DNA of 64,000 bases, taken from assembly GCF_003858635.1 (NCBI RefSeq), contig NZ_RQJO01000009.1:1054001-1118000 (forward strand), written 5' to 3'. Origin of the DNA: Larkinella rosea (GTDB lineage: Bacteria > Bacteroidota > Bacteroidia > Cytophagales > Spirosomataceae). Shown here one piece after another: positions 35,401 through 43,850 of this stretch (its first letter is position 1; each line of letters begins with the position of its first letter). The notes beneath the pieces are model-generated. The model ran no database searches, was not told the DNA's origin, and saw only the letters and a program-made list of their open reading frames with translations. The translations under genes and the position numbers were made by a program.

Positions 35401-37001
35401 CGCGCCAGCAACCGGCGGTACGCGTGGGTCAGTCGGTCGAATACCCGTTCGAAGCCGAGTCCGAAACGGCCCATGAGGGTTCGGTTGGTGAGGTGTTCCA
35501 ACTTACCGAAGCGGGATGCGATCATGGGCGTCAGCGTGAACGAAACGAGCAGGCTAAACAGGGTGGAAATCACGACAACGAGCGAAAATTCCCGCACCAG
35601 ATCGCCCACCAGACCCGGCGAGAACGACAGCGGCACGAACACCACCACATCGACCAAGGTAATGGCAATGGCGGCAAAACCAATGCTGTTTCGACCCTCC
35701 AGAGCCGCTTCGCGTTTCGCTTTGCCTTTTTCGAGCTGCTGATAAATGCTTTCCAAGACCACAATCGAGTCGTCGACCAGAATACCGATCACCAGCGATA
35801 ACGCCAACAATGTCAACAGGTTGAGCGAAAAACCGAGCAGGTTCATAAAGATGAACGTGGACAGGAGCGAAGCCGGAATGGCGACCATCACGATCAGCGA
35901 CGACCGGAGGCTGTGCAGAAATACGAACATCACCAGCGCGACCAGCCCAATAGCCATCATCAGGTCGTGGTTGACGGCTTCGGCAGCCGCCAGTGTAAAC
36001 TCCGAACCGTCCTGGGCAATGGTGAATTTCAGACCCGCCGACGCATAATCCGTTTCCAGTTGCTGCAACGCCTTCCGTACCAGTTTGCTTACTTCCACGT
36101 TGTTGGCTCCCGATTGTTTCTTGACCAGAATTCCGACCGCGCTCTGACCCGTTGGATTGGCCCGGCCGGTCTGCACCATAAACCGGTTCAGGTTTTCCAT
36201 TTCTTTTTTCGTAGCCGCAATGGTCGATACCTCGCCAAGCAGCACTTTCCGGCCATTCGGACTGGTGTAGACAACGATGTCGCGGAGGTGATCGAGAGCA
36301 TCGGTTTTCCCGACCACCCGCACCGAAAAAGCCGCGTCGGCATCTTTGACGCTGCCGGAAGGTACGTTGAGATTACTGGCCCGAATGGCACCGACGACCT
36401 GTAAAACCGATAGATTCAGCGCCTTCAGCCGGGCTGCATCGAGGGCCACGTTGACTTCTGTTTCGGGCAGGCCGACAAACTGTACCTGACCCACGCCCGC
36501 AACTTGCGAAAGACGCGGTTTGATCTGGGTTTTTAATAAGGTACCGAATGCTAAATCAGACAATTTGCTGTTGGCGGCAACCTGTACCACGGGCCGTTCG
36601 GTGAGCGAAAACCGGTCCAGCGTCGGAATTTTTGATCCGGCAGGCAGCGTGGAGGTAACCGTATTGACCCGCCGTTGTACATCCTGCATCGCTTTGTCGG
36701 AATCGACGTCGTGTTTGAACTCGACCATGACCACCGATACGTTTTCCATGGACATGGCGGTTACGCGCTTGATGCGGTCGGCCGACGAAACCGCATCTTC
36801 GACCGGTTTGGTAATACCACTTTCAACCTCAGCCGGTGACGCACCGGGGTAGGGCGTCGTGACAATAATGAACGGAATCGACATGTTTGGCAGGAGTTCG
36901 TACCGCATCTGTGCGTACGAAAATAGCCCCAGAATGCCCAGCACAACAAACAGGACAATCACCAGAATGGGGCGAGTTATGGAAAGAAGAGTGAGTTTCA
37001 T
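32499..37001 (-). CDS. RND efflux pump (HAE-like) fused to TolC-like outer-membrane factor
   Basis: About 1500 residues from the ATG at 37001 (MKLTLLSITRPILVIVLF). Residues 1-1040 are an AcrB/MdtB-type permease with the paired aspartates in GILVDDSIVVLES, typical of proton-driven hydrophobe efflux. Residues 1052-1072 form a hydrophobic stretch ending NSLSAQT, like a signal peptide. Residues 1075-1500 are a TolC/OEP domain (LSLQQAVELVRQQNGEV onward). The adaptor gene lies 122 bp upstream and a TetR gene further up. It likely exports drugs, lipids or metabolites. Together with the metal pump at 16770 it is the second such fusion in the window. Confidence 0.94.
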   Translation of the reverse strand: MKLTLLSITRPILVIVLFVVLGILGLFSYAQMRYELLPNMSIPFIIVTTPYPGASPAEVESGITKPVEDAVSSADRIKRVTAMSMENVSVVMVEFKHDVDSDKAMQDVQRRVNTVTSTLPAGSKIPTLDRFSLTERPVVQVAANSKLSDLAFGTLLKTQIKPRLSQVAGVGQVQFVGLPETEVNVALDAARLKALNLSVLQVVGAIRASNLNVPSGSVKDADAAFSVRVVGKTDALDHLRDIVVYTSPNGRKVLLGEVSTIAATKKEMENLNRFMVQTGRANPTGQSAVGILVKKQSGANNVEVSKLVRKALQQLETDYASAGLKFTIAQDGSEFTLAAAEAVNHDLMMAIGLVALVMFVFLHSLRSSLIVMVAIPASLLSTFIFMNLLGFSLNLLTLLALSLVIGILVDDSIVVLESIYQQLEKGKAKREAALEGRNSIGFAAIAITLVDVVVFVPLSFSPGLVGDLVREFSLVVVISTLFSLLVSFTLTPMIASRFGKLEHLTNRTLMGRFGLGFERVFDRLTHAYRRLLARALHYRKTTVLTTFVLFVISLMLPGMGFIGGEFLPPTDKGEINAVLQFPEGYKLNQTDAMAKQFEKKLYRMPEVRRVFTNVGANPEGWSNLPTSKNAVEFAITFSPRQERTKDLNTLTREVKEIASEIPGARVRAYPLGLLGSDNASPIILMVGGTNRDKLREETTRLVDAIRKIPGTADVRFSGNVRKPEVEIHVNQEKLARYGLTTEAVGLAIRTALAGFDDLKIQQGNESVTMRIQYAESFRNKTEQIGKLTLTNQHGQPVDLKQVADIQDTFNPAILERKDRDNSMTITSQAIGRPTGEIGIDIQKVVADLKLDPSVRITYGGDLELQDDSFGKLGLMFLAAILFMYLVMVALYNSWAYPFVVLFSIPVAIVGALFALALTMNSMNVFTILGMIMMLGLVAKNAILLVERTNENREQGMKVVNALLEAGQFRLRPILMTTLAMVIGMLPIALATGPGAELKTGLAWALIGGLTSSMFLTLGFVPVMYFYFARMIEWAGGRGATSKGQKAQGKGNRVALPVAVGLLILGANSLSAQTTPPRTLSLQQAVELVRQQNGEVRAAKFEVEKADAKAEEVKRMGMPTVDAAVQYQRNIKPPVFFFPAFSITPDGGFSLDNAHMTPIEAALKNQYNAGVNLAMPIVQPNLRIARQQAGLGQKLSTEQLRAITARQIVDVKRQYLNALLAQEQRQLLQRSIERAQQAFSEVRGLYNVQLATDADTLRAFVELANLRPNLSKLDRALTLLKGQLAVLAGLDESDNLVLTDSLTFPLDQTQTEEVSVVQALNRRPEIRQLALGLENSQLQTRMEQFRRQPTLSLFGQAGTLTQMNNFRFADSRWPITSYLGLQLSVPIFHATTNPKIQQARLASLQTQEQLRYSKALIRNEVRSTLYALEESRERIRTQEGVIRAAERSYALTQSRYRHGLSKFGEVTDAELALRQAQTNRLQAVYDYLIAKVELDRATGEE

Positions 37002-37020
37002 GGTGTGTTTTTCAATGAAA

Positions 37021-37128
37021 AATGAATAACTAACAATTAATAATGATGGGGCAGGACCGTCTATTTCGGCCGCCAATGTTCATTCGGGCGCGCCCGTGCG
37101 ATTCATTACTTATTGTTCATTATTCATT
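37021..37128. repeat. inverted repeat between adaptor and pump genes
   Basis: Arms 37021-37046 (AATGAATAACTAACAATT onward) and 37103-37128 (ending TTCATTATTCATT) pair over 26 bp with four mismatches. The interior holds a second palindrome, CGGGCGCGCCCG. It lies inside the efflux operon, so the transcript must pass through it; it could act as partial terminator or mRNA stabiliser. Confidence 0.7.
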
Positions 37129-38176
37129 CTTGAATAGCTACAATCTGACCGTCCTTCAGGCTTTCGGTGCCGCTGACCACGACGCGCTCTCCTTCGCGGA
37201 GACCACTGCGAACAAACAGAGTGGTGCCGGATGTGGAACCGGGTTCGATGGTGCGGAGGGATACCTTTTTGTCTTGGAGAACGAAAACCGCCGGGTGTTG
37301 GCTGGTGGTAACCAATGCGGTTCGGGGAATGGCCAGACCGGCTAAGGGGCTGGCATTGGGCAGGGAAATACTGGCCGTCATGCCGACCCGCAGCGGATTG
37401 GCGGAGGAATTCGGAACGCGGATTTCTACCGGAAACGTACCGGTTTCTCCGCCTTTCAGTCGAATCTGGTGGACAGTGCCGGATAGCTTTTTACCGGGAT
37501 ACATATCGAACGCAACCGCGACATTGCGACCGGGTTGGAACAGGCTCAAGTCCGCTTCGGGCACGTTGGCAACCACTTTGACCGACGAGACGTCCGTAAT
37601 GGTCAGCAGGGGCGAACCGGGCGCGATGAACATGCCGCGTTCGATCGGTTTTTCGGTAACAACCCCTCCGATCGGCGTGTAGACGACCGCATCGCGGAGC
37701 TGTTTTTTCAGTGTAAGCAACTGAGATTCAATCGTTCGGACCTGCAAGCGGGCGTTTTCAACTTCGGCTGTCGGAATGTTGTTTTCGCGGTGCAGGGTCT
37801 CGTACCGTTTTAGATCCGTTTGCGCTTTATGGAGCTGAGCTTCGGCCTGGGCCATGGCGATTTCGGTCAGTTCAGTATCGACCGTGATCACGGGTTGCCC
37901 TTCGCGGACGGTTTCGTAGAGTTGAGCACTCAGGCTGCGAATCGTGCCCTGTGTGGTGGCATTCATCCGGATTTCGCGCCAGAACTCGGTTTTGCCGAGA
38001 TACGAAACCGCTTCAGTAAACGACTCCTTCCGAACGGTTTCGAGCGCAACTGTCGTCGCGAGCGGTTTTTGCGCTTCCTGAATTTGTTGCTGTTGTTTTT
38101 GTTTGTTGCTCATTAACAGCGCAGTAGTAGCACCGATAACAGCAAGAATGGTGAGGATAACGAGTACTTTTTTCAT
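37124..38176 (-). CDS. RND periplasmic adaptor (membrane-fusion protein)
   Basis: A 350-residue adaptor with an N-terminal membrane anchor (VLVILTILAVIGATTALLM) and no lipobox. The barrel-sandwich domain is formed by RMNATTQGTIRSLSAQLY and VYTPIGGVVTEKPIERGMFI, with a helical hairpin at residues 105-165, then a beta-barrel and a membrane-proximal domain ending GTESLKDGQIVAIQE. It would bridge the RND-TolC fusion. It is the first gene of the efflux operon; its promoter and palindromes lie in the 241 bp upstream. Confidence 0.93.
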   Translation of the reverse strand: MKKVLVILTILAVIGATTALLMSNKQKQQQQIQEAQKPLATTVALETVRKESFTEAVSYLGKTEFWREIRMNATTQGTIRSLSAQLYETVREGQPVITVDTELTEIAMAQAEAQLHKAQTDLKRYETLHRENNIPTAEVENARLQVRTIESQLLTLKKQLRDAVVYTPIGGVVTEKPIERGMFIAPGSPLLTITDVSSVKVVANVPEADLSLFQPGRNVAVAFDMYPGKKLSGTVHQIRLKGGETGTFPVEIRVPNSSANPLRVGMTASISLPNASPLAGLAIPRTALVTTSQHPAVFVLQDKKVSLRTIEPGSTSGTTLFVRSGLREGERVVVSGTESLKDGQIVAIQE

Positions 38177-38227
38177 TAGGGGTGGATGTTCAGTTAAAAA
38201 GAGGAATTGGCGCTCCGAAAAGCGTCA

Positions 38228-38258
38228 CAAAGGTTACCTCCACTGATGGATTCATCAA
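38228..38258 (-). promoter_or_regulatory. candidate promoter of the efflux operon with overlapping dyad
   Basis: On the minus strand: TTG (38258-38256), 19 bp, then TAACCTTTG (38236-38228), close to TAnnTTTG. A dyad TGATG-GATT-CATCA (38244-38257) covers the -33 end and part of the spacer, where a repressor could block polymerase. It lies 52 bp upstream of the adaptor start. Confidence 0.45.
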
Positions 38259-38367
38259 CCCGGAATGAACTGAAACGGAAAAAGCCACTGGTGAAGCGGC
38301 TTTCAACGGGTGTGTAAACGACGACCGGTTTATGTATGTAGGATGAATGGCCTGATCGAACGGCAAG

Positions 38368-38388
38368 TGAATGACTTAAAGTCATTCA
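38368..38388. promoter_or_regulatory. candidate TetR operator (perfect palindrome)
   Basis: Perfect 10-bp arms TGAATGACTT and AAGTCATTCA around a single A. It lies between the TetR stop and the adaptor start, upstream of the efflux operon. A symmetric site with a one-base centre suits a TetR dimer. It could instead form a hairpin at the end of the tetR transcript, since it lies 30 bp after that stop. Confidence 0.55.
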
Positions 38389-38417
38389 AACCACTGGGAT
38401 GATTCTCCACCATTTCG

Positions 38418-39011
38418 TTACCGAAGCCCACGTACAAACCGGCGGATTGAATCGCGGTATACCTGTTCGGAGAGATCGATCGGCTGCTGATCGCGGAGCA
38501 TCATCGCGATGGTAATCATCCCGTGCGACAACGACCACCACTCAAAATACAACTTCTGGATACTTTCCTTCGACTTGGGAATGAAGGAAAAGATAATCTC
38601 ACGGATGGTGTTGCTAAGGTCTTCCACGGCGCCCGAATTACAAACCGGAATGGTGCAATAGGCCCCGTTCAGATTGTACATGACCTGGTAGATCTCGGGC
38701 TGATCAACGGCAAATTGCCACTGCGCAATCGACATTTCAAACAGGCGTTTTTCGGGATCGCGGTATATTTTTTTAATGCGTTCGTACTCAAGTTTTAATT
38801 GACGAAACCCTTCATTCCGGATCTCGTCGAGCAGTATATCTTTGCTGTCGAAATATTCGTAGACGATCGGTGCACTGTAATCAATTGCATCGGCAATTTT
38901 TCGGATCGACACCGCCTGCCAGCCTTCCCGGCGAGCGATATCCTTAGCGGTCAAAACAATTCCGGCGCGGGTTTGCTCCCGGCTGCGTTGCTTGCGCTCA
39001 AGTGTCTCCAT
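38418..39011 (-). CDS. TetR family transcriptional regulator
   Basis: A 197-residue repressor. The N-terminal helix-turn-helix is clear: ARREGWQAVSIRKIADAIDYSAPIVYEYFDSKDILL, here quoted in two parts as ARREGWQAVSIRKIADAID and YSAPIVYEYFDSKDILL. The C-terminal ligand-binding half has a WHG-like core (YQVMYNLNGAY) and ends RDSIRRFVRGLR. It lies directly upstream of, and on the same strand as, the adaptor and RND-TolC genes, so it is the probable local repressor of that pump. A perfect palindrome downstream and TTAAC-type dyads upstream of it are candidate binding sites. Confidence 0.94.
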   Translation of the reverse strand: METLERKQRSREQTRAGIVLTAKDIARREGWQAVSIRKIADAIDYSAPIVYEYFDSKDILLDEIRNEGFRQLKLEYERIKKIYRDPEKRLFEMSIAQWQFAVDQPEIYQVMYNLNGAYCTIPVCNSGAVEDLSNTIREIIFSFIPKSKESIQKLYFEWWSLSHGMITIAMMLRDQQPIDLSEQVYRDSIRRFVRGLR

Positions 39012-39026
39012 TCAGTTTACATCAAG

Positions 39027-39039
39027 TTAACAGTGTTAA
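39027..39039. promoter_or_regulatory. dyad upstream of the TetR gene
   Basis: TTAAC-AGT-GTTAA, 15 bp upstream of the tetR start, with a further GTTAA at 39046-39050. It is in the right place for autoregulation, but it differs from the palindrome at 38368, so both cannot easily be sites for the same protein. Confidence 0.35.
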
Positions 39040-39187
39040 ATTGACGTTAAACTACACATTAGAAACCAAACCGTCTAACGAATTGTCAATAATTCTCCCA
39101 AATATTCAATAATTGCAATAAATAATCTTGTTAATCGTTTCGCGATCAGAATATTATCCGCAGAAATAGCCCGGTAAGATAACTTAC

Positions 39188-39925
39188 TCATTTTTTACGG
39201 GCCAGCACCAGCAATCGATCGTCGCCAAGCTGATAATCAGAGCCATCCAGATTTCCGAATTGTTCGGTAATCAATAAACCGGCCTGACGAAAAAGGCGGT
39301 GCAATTCGGCGATGGTGTAGACATAATGCCGGGACTCGCGGTGTTCCGTCTGTTCCATGCGCAAATAGGTCAAATGGGAGGTAATGCAACTTTCGCGGGC
39401 GTCATATTCATTCTCCATCAAAAAGGTAATGTCGCCAACCTGCATCCAGCTTCGTTCCTGAAAATCAGGCAGGACACTTTCGGCAATCATGGCGGTGTCG
39501 GCGACAAACCACCCACCGGGTGCCAGCAGACCGGCAATTTTTTGCAGGAAAAGCAGCATCTGGTCGTGTGGAAAGAAGCTAAAACTATTGCCCAGGCAAT
39601 ACGCTCCATTAAAACCACCTTCGAGCGGAATGCTCAGGAAATCACCTGCGTGGGCGTCAATAGCCAGTTTCTGACGCTGAGCGGTTTTTTGAAGGTCGCG
39701 GATGGATTCGCCGGAAATATCGACACCCGTGACCGAATAGCCCAGGCGGGCGAGTTCGAGCGCGTGACGACCGTACCCACAGAACACGTCCAACACCCGC
39801 TGGCCGGGCTGTAACTCCAGCACATCATTCAGAAAATCAGCCTCGAGCTCGGTTTGTTCGTCGGTCTGCGCGGCTTTCCAGGCTTCCTGAACCAAACCGC
39901 TGAAAAAATTATCGTACCAGGCCAT
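39188..39925 (-). CDS. class I SAM-dependent methyltransferase
   Basis: A 245-residue cytoplasmic enzyme with SAM motifs VLDVFCGYGRHALELARLG near residue 41, VTGVDIS and NGAYCLGNSFSFF. The end (YTIAELHRLFRQAGL and RLLVLARKK) is typical of small-molecule methyltransferases. The substrate is not recognisable. It is divergent from the ROK gene, with a 155-bp spacer that holds short TGATGAATGA-type repeats. Confidence 0.88.
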   Translation of the reverse strand: MAWYDNFFSGLVQEAWKAAQTDEQTELEADFLNDVLELQPGQRVLDVFCGYGRHALELARLGYSVTGVDISGESIRDLQKTAQRQKLAIDAHAGDFLSIPLEGGFNGAYCLGNSFSFFPHDQMLLFLQKIAGLLAPGGWFVADTAMIAESVLPDFQERSWMQVGDITFLMENEYDARESCITSHLTYLRMEQTEHRESRHYVYTIAELHRLFRQAGLLITEQFGNLDGSDYQLGDDRLLVLARKK

Positions 39926-40080
39926 AAAGGAATGATGAATGATGTAATGATGAGTTATGAATGATTGATGCGTTTAAGCCATTGTTCCTCACCGCGTGGG
40001 CGGCCCCGTCATATTTCATCATTTTTTTGAGCTTTTCGACAAATAAACGTAATTCGCAAAGAATATTCTTAAATCCAACT

Positions 40081-41001
40081 ATGCAAACGTACTGGGGTAT
40101 CGATTTGGGCGGTACCAAAATTGAAGGAGTGGTGCTCTCGTCACCCTCGCCCGACGCCGTTGTGGTGCGTAAACGCATCGATACGGAAGCGGATAAAGGC
40201 TACCAACACATTGTCAGTCAGATTGCCAAGCTTGTTGATATACTGAAGGCTGAAACCGGTTACCAGCCTGACCACATCGGTTTTGGGACCCCCGGCACGT
40301 TCGACCCGGCCCGGCACGTCATGAAAGGCTGCAACACGACCTGCCTGAACGGAATGCCGTTGCCGCAGGAACTGGAGAAAACCCTCGGCATTCCGGTCAC
40401 GATTGCGAATGATGCCAACTGTTTCGCTTTGGCCGAAGCCACGCTGGGTGCGGTTCCGGAAGTTGTTCCGGATTTTCGGGCGGTTTTTGGGGTAATCATG
40501 GGAACCGGCGTTGGAGGTGGCGTGGTTTTTCGCGGGAAAGATGGCCAGCCCTTTGTGCAAAACGGTTTGCAGGGCATTGGGGGCGAGTGGGGGCATATTA
40601 CACTCGAAGAAAACGGCTACCCGTGTTACTGCGGCAAACGAGGCTGCAACGAGCAGGTGTTTTCCGGCCCGGCGCTCCAACGGTATTACAGCGACATCAG
40701 CGGTGAAAACCGCAAACTGAAAGAGATCGTCGAACGTCATTATGCCGGAACTGACCCCTACGCAACCCAAACCATCGACCGGCTTCTGGAAAACTTCGGG
40801 AAAGCGATTTCGGTCATTATCAACGTGTTGGACCCGGACGCCATCGTGTTAGGCGGGGGCGTTGGCAACATTGATCTGCTGTATACGGAAGGCGTCGAAC
40901 GCGCCAAAAAATACGTCTTCAACGAAGGACGGCTGAGCACACACTTCCTGAAGCCCAAACTCGGCGATAGTGCCGGAGTTTTCGGAGCGGCCATGTTGTA
41001 G
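40081..41001 (+). CDS. ROK family sugar kinase
   Basis: A 306-residue ROK protein from the ATG at 40081; the open frame upstream overlaps the divergent promoter region. It has the phosphate-binding start YWGIDLGGTKIEG, the catalytic region HIGFGTPGTFDP and IANDANCFALAEA, and the zinc-site motif CYCGKRGCNEQVFSGPAL. It has no N-terminal winged helix, so it is a kinase rather than a repressor. Likely substrates are glucose, fructose or N-acetylglucosamine-type sugars; the exact one cannot be told from the sequence. Confidence 0.92.
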   Translation: MQTYWGIDLGGTKIEGVVLSSPSPDAVVVRKRIDTEADKGYQHIVSQIAKLVDILKAETGYQPDHIGFGTPGTFDPARHVMKGCNTTCLNGMPLPQELEKTLGIPVTIANDANCFALAEATLGAVPEVVPDFRAVFGVIMGTGVGGGVVFRGKDGQPFVQNGLQGIGGEWGHITLEENGYPCYCGKRGCNEQVFSGPALQRYYSDISGENRKLKEIVERHYAGTDPYATQTIDRLLENFGKAISVIINVLDPDAIVLGGGVGNIDLLYTEGVERAKKYVFNEGRLSTHFLKPKLGDSAGVFGAAML

Positions 41002-41009
41002 AAAAAAAC

Positions 41010-41065
41010 GAAGAGTTACCAGTTAAAAGAGTAGATGTCAGCGATATCGTCAATGGTAACTCTTC
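41010..41065. repeat. intergenic inverted repeat
   Basis: Perfect 12-bp arms GAAGAGTTACCA (41010-41021) and TGGTAACTCTTC (41054-41065) with a 32-nt spacer, starting 9 bp after the ROK stop. It probably forms a hairpin at the 3' end of that transcript. Confidence 0.7.
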
Positions 41066-41359
41066 ATTCTCCTTTCGCCGGTTTTCGTTCGGCGATGACC
41101 CATCATTCCCGTAGTTAATTCTTCCGATACGTTGTCTCAACGAGACAACGATAGGGGCGGTTTTGCCCCCAGATTCTTCATTGAGCGTATCAGTTGATCC
41201 ACAAAGAAAAGAGCCGGATTCGTTAAGATGCCGCGATAGGTTTTCGTTCGATTAAGCAACTTGTAACTAAAAGTAATTGCAAGTAACAATACTTGCTGGT
41301 TGCCAGGTAGCCTTCGAGAACAAAAAACACCCGTTAACTATCGCCATCACGTCAATCCA
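41066..41359. other. rest of the spacer upstream of the Sel1 lipoprotein
   Basis: No gene seen. It contains a perfect 9-bp hairpin CGTTGTCTC-AAC-GAGACAACG (41130-41150) and a G/C-rich hairpin GGGGC-GGTTTT-GCCCC (41154-41169) followed by T-rich sequence, which together look like a terminator. The promoter for the lipoprotein gene should lie right of 41200, but no good TAnnTTTG box was found. Confidence 0.45.
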
Positions 41360-43750
41360 ATGAAGAAACTCCTACTCATTCTGCTAACCGGACTCATCCT
41401 GTTTTCGCAAAACGCGTGTACGTCCCGAATCGCGATTTCGAAAAACACGCAACGATTGCATCATTCTGCCGAGCGCGTAGATCCGTACTATGAAATCAAA
41501 TCCAAAAGCAAAAAGGCCAAAAACGGACTTTGGCTTGCTCCTGTCCTGGGGACGCTGGTGATCGGTACTTTGGGGTATTTTGGTGAGAATAAAGACAAAA
41601 CGCCCTTCACGCCGGCTCAGCGCACCGATAATACCGTAAAATCAGCTGTGGCGGGTGCAGGAATCGGATTGTTTTTCGGCGGATTGGGTTTTTTGATCAA
41701 CGAGAGAACGACGAAAGGATTTGAAAAAGTGAGCGCCAGCAATTTTGACAATTGGCTGACCAGCTACGGTCGTCGCAATCACCAGAATTACGTTCGGTAC
41801 GATAAAGGTGATGCGATGCCACTCATCATTCCGAAGAATCAGGTAAAGAATTACGAAGCGGAAGAACGCCGGAAAGAGGAAGCGGCCGAACGCGAACGCC
41901 AGCGGATTCTGGCCGAAACCAAACGGCAGGAGGAGCAATACCAGTATAATCTGATGATGGCCGGAAAAAGTATCGACCTCGACGGCTATCTGACAAAACA
42001 CAGCGACGGAGCGCATTATGCTGAAGTGAAGCGAATGGAACCGGTTTATCGCGCTTATCTGGCGGCCTTAAACGGCGGCTTGGCCGAAAGCCGGACCTAC
42101 CTGGCTAATCCGTCCAATACGTTTTACCGGGAAAAAATCGCGCTCCGGGTCCGGCAAATCGATAATACGCTGGCCAATGCGCCCCTTCGCAAACAGGCGC
42201 TGGAGTCATTTTTAGGGATTCATAAACCGGTCAATTCGGTCGATTGCCAGAAAGCAATGGAGCGGGCAGCTGCTCAGAACGACGTGCTGGCCAACGCCTG
42301 GAAAGGCTTTTTTACCTACCTGGGGCTGGGCGGTTTTTCGGTTGATGAAGAAATGGGGATTGCGCTGGCGTACGAAAACATCCTGACCGATATGTTTAAA
42401 GACGCTTATAAAAACCGCGAAGCTGAAGTGCTGTCGATTGCCGGGCTGGCGGGTATCCACGAAAATAACGCGCAGATCATGTCTCTGACGCAGGATGCCG
42501 CCTACAAGCAAAACTATTTACCGGCGTATTACATTCTGGGAATTCAGGCCTACCAGGCAAAGGATTATACCAAAGCCATTGAAATTTTCAAGGACGCGCA
42601 TAGCAAAGGAATGGGCAAGGCTGCGATGATGCTGGGGGTGATTTATGAGAATGAGGGATTTGGCGGAAAGAATGCCGAGACGGCCATCGAATGGTATAAG
42701 AAAGGCGTGGCCGCCAACGACGGCGATGCTGCGCTGAAAATGGCGGAAATGTATTATTCCGGCAAGCACTTCCCTCCGAATGCCGAGAAAACGCTGGAAT
42801 GGGCCAAAATAGGTGCAGATCTGGGCCATACGGGTTCGATGGTATTTCTGGGAAAATTTCTAACGGAAGATCACCAGAACGTTAGTCGTGATACCAAACA
42901 GGCCCTGAACTATTACCGCGAAGCGGCCGACAAGGGCGATCGGGAAGCCATGTTTGCCCTCGGAATTTTGTCGTACGAAGGAAAAGCGCTCGGGTTTAAA
43001 GATGATAAACAGGCAGCCTATTGGATTCCCCGGGCTGCCGAAGCCGGGCAACCGCAGGCCATGGCGCTGGCTGCGAAGTTTTATGACGAGGGAACATTGC
43101 TGCCGAAAAATTCCATCAAAGCCCGTTTCTGGTATAACCAGGCGAAAGCCAAAGGAATCGGCAACGGCAGCTCGCAACCGAAAGTGGACTCGCCCCTGGA
43201 ATCGATATTCCGGCATGGTGATTTTAGCCCGACCTACACGGTCGTGGAAGATTATTACGGCAACGTACAATCGGTGACGCCCAATCTGGGATCGGGCCTG
43301 ATGGGCGGTTTGATCAGCGGTATGTTTGGAAGCTGGTTTGATCGGTACCAAAATCAGCAGACGACCATTAATGGGATGGAACACATTATGACCAAAAGCA
43401 ATCGGAAAATTTACGCCGGTACAATCACCTCCCGCTTTCGGACACCCATCACATTGACCGCCGGGCAAAAGATTTCCTGCAAAACAACCGGTACGGTTTC
43501 GATGGGAACATTTGCCGGCAATTCGAGCGCCAATGGTTTGTATGACTCGATGTTGTCGGGCTATCGCATTACGTCGGCGGTGAACTTCGGGGCGGTGATG
43601 GGGCGAATCAATGAGGGACAATGGTTCAAACTTGGCACCGATTATAACGCGGAAGTTGAACAAAACGGACAACTGGAGCTCGGCGTAAATGACAGCGACT
43701 ACGCCAGCCACCGGGGATATTTCGATATTCGAATTGAAATTAAAGATTAG
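41360..43750 (+). CDS. Sel1-repeat lipoprotein
   Basis: A 796-residue protein from the ATG at 41360. A lipoprotein signal peptide ends at Cys20 (ILFSQNAC). Two hydrophobic, glycine-rich segments follow near 55-75 and 90-115 (GLWLAPVLGTLVIGTLGYFG; GAGIGLFFGGLGFLI), then a charged coiled coil near 160-200 (AEERRKEEAAERERQRILA). Residues 390-610 hold several Sel1/TPR-like repeats (AAMMLGVIYENEGFGGKNAE; AMFALGILSYEGKALGFKDD; AMALAAKFYDEGTLLPKNS). The last 150 residues are a beta-rich domain without a family I know. It is probably a scaffold for protein contacts at the outer membrane; the partner is unknown. Confidence 0.85.
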   Translation: MKKLLLILLTGLILFSQNACTSRIAISKNTQRLHHSAERVDPYYEIKSKSKKAKNGLWLAPVLGTLVIGTLGYFGENKDKTPFTPAQRTDNTVKSAVAGAGIGLFFGGLGFLINERTTKGFEKVSASNFDNWLTSYGRRNHQNYVRYDKGDAMPLIIPKNQVKNYEAEERRKEEAAERERQRILAETKRQEEQYQYNLMMAGKSIDLDGYLTKHSDGAHYAEVKRMEPVYRAYLAALNGGLAESRTYLANPSNTFYREKIALRVRQIDNTLANAPLRKQALESFLGIHKPVNSVDCQKAMERAAAQNDVLANAWKGFFTYLGLGGFSVDEEMGIALAYENILTDMFKDAYKNREAEVLSIAGLAGIHENNAQIMSLTQDAAYKQNYLPAYYILGIQAYQAKDYTKAIEIFKDAHSKGMGKAAMMLGVIYENEGFGGKNAETAIEWYKKGVAANDGDAALKMAEMYYSGKHFPPNAEKTLEWAKIGADLGHTGSMVFLGKFLTEDHQNVSRDTKQALNYYREAADKGDREAMFALGILSYEGKALGFKDDKQAAYWIPRAAEAGQPQAMALAAKFYDEGTLLPKNSIKARFWYNQAKAKGIGNGSSQPKVDSPLESIFRHGDFSPTYTVVEDYYGNVQSVTPNLGSGLMGGLISGMFGSWFDRYQNQQTTINGMEHIMTKSNRKIYAGTITSRFRTPITLTAGQKISCKTTGTVSMGTFAGNSSANGLYDSMLSGYRITSAVNFGAVMGRINEGQWFKLGTDYNAEVEQNGQLELGVNDSDYASHRGYFDIRIEIKD

Positions 43751-43850
43751 GTCAAAAGAGCGGTTTTGAGTCGGTTAACCGGACAATGAAAACCGCATGG
43801 TCTTCATTCTCTATCCACCCCAATTGCCGTACGCGAAAGCAATCGATTTA

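Noticed and set aside
42860-43711. 283-residue minus-strand open frame
   Set aside because: Antisense to the Sel1 lipoprotein, with no start signal or recognisable protein character.
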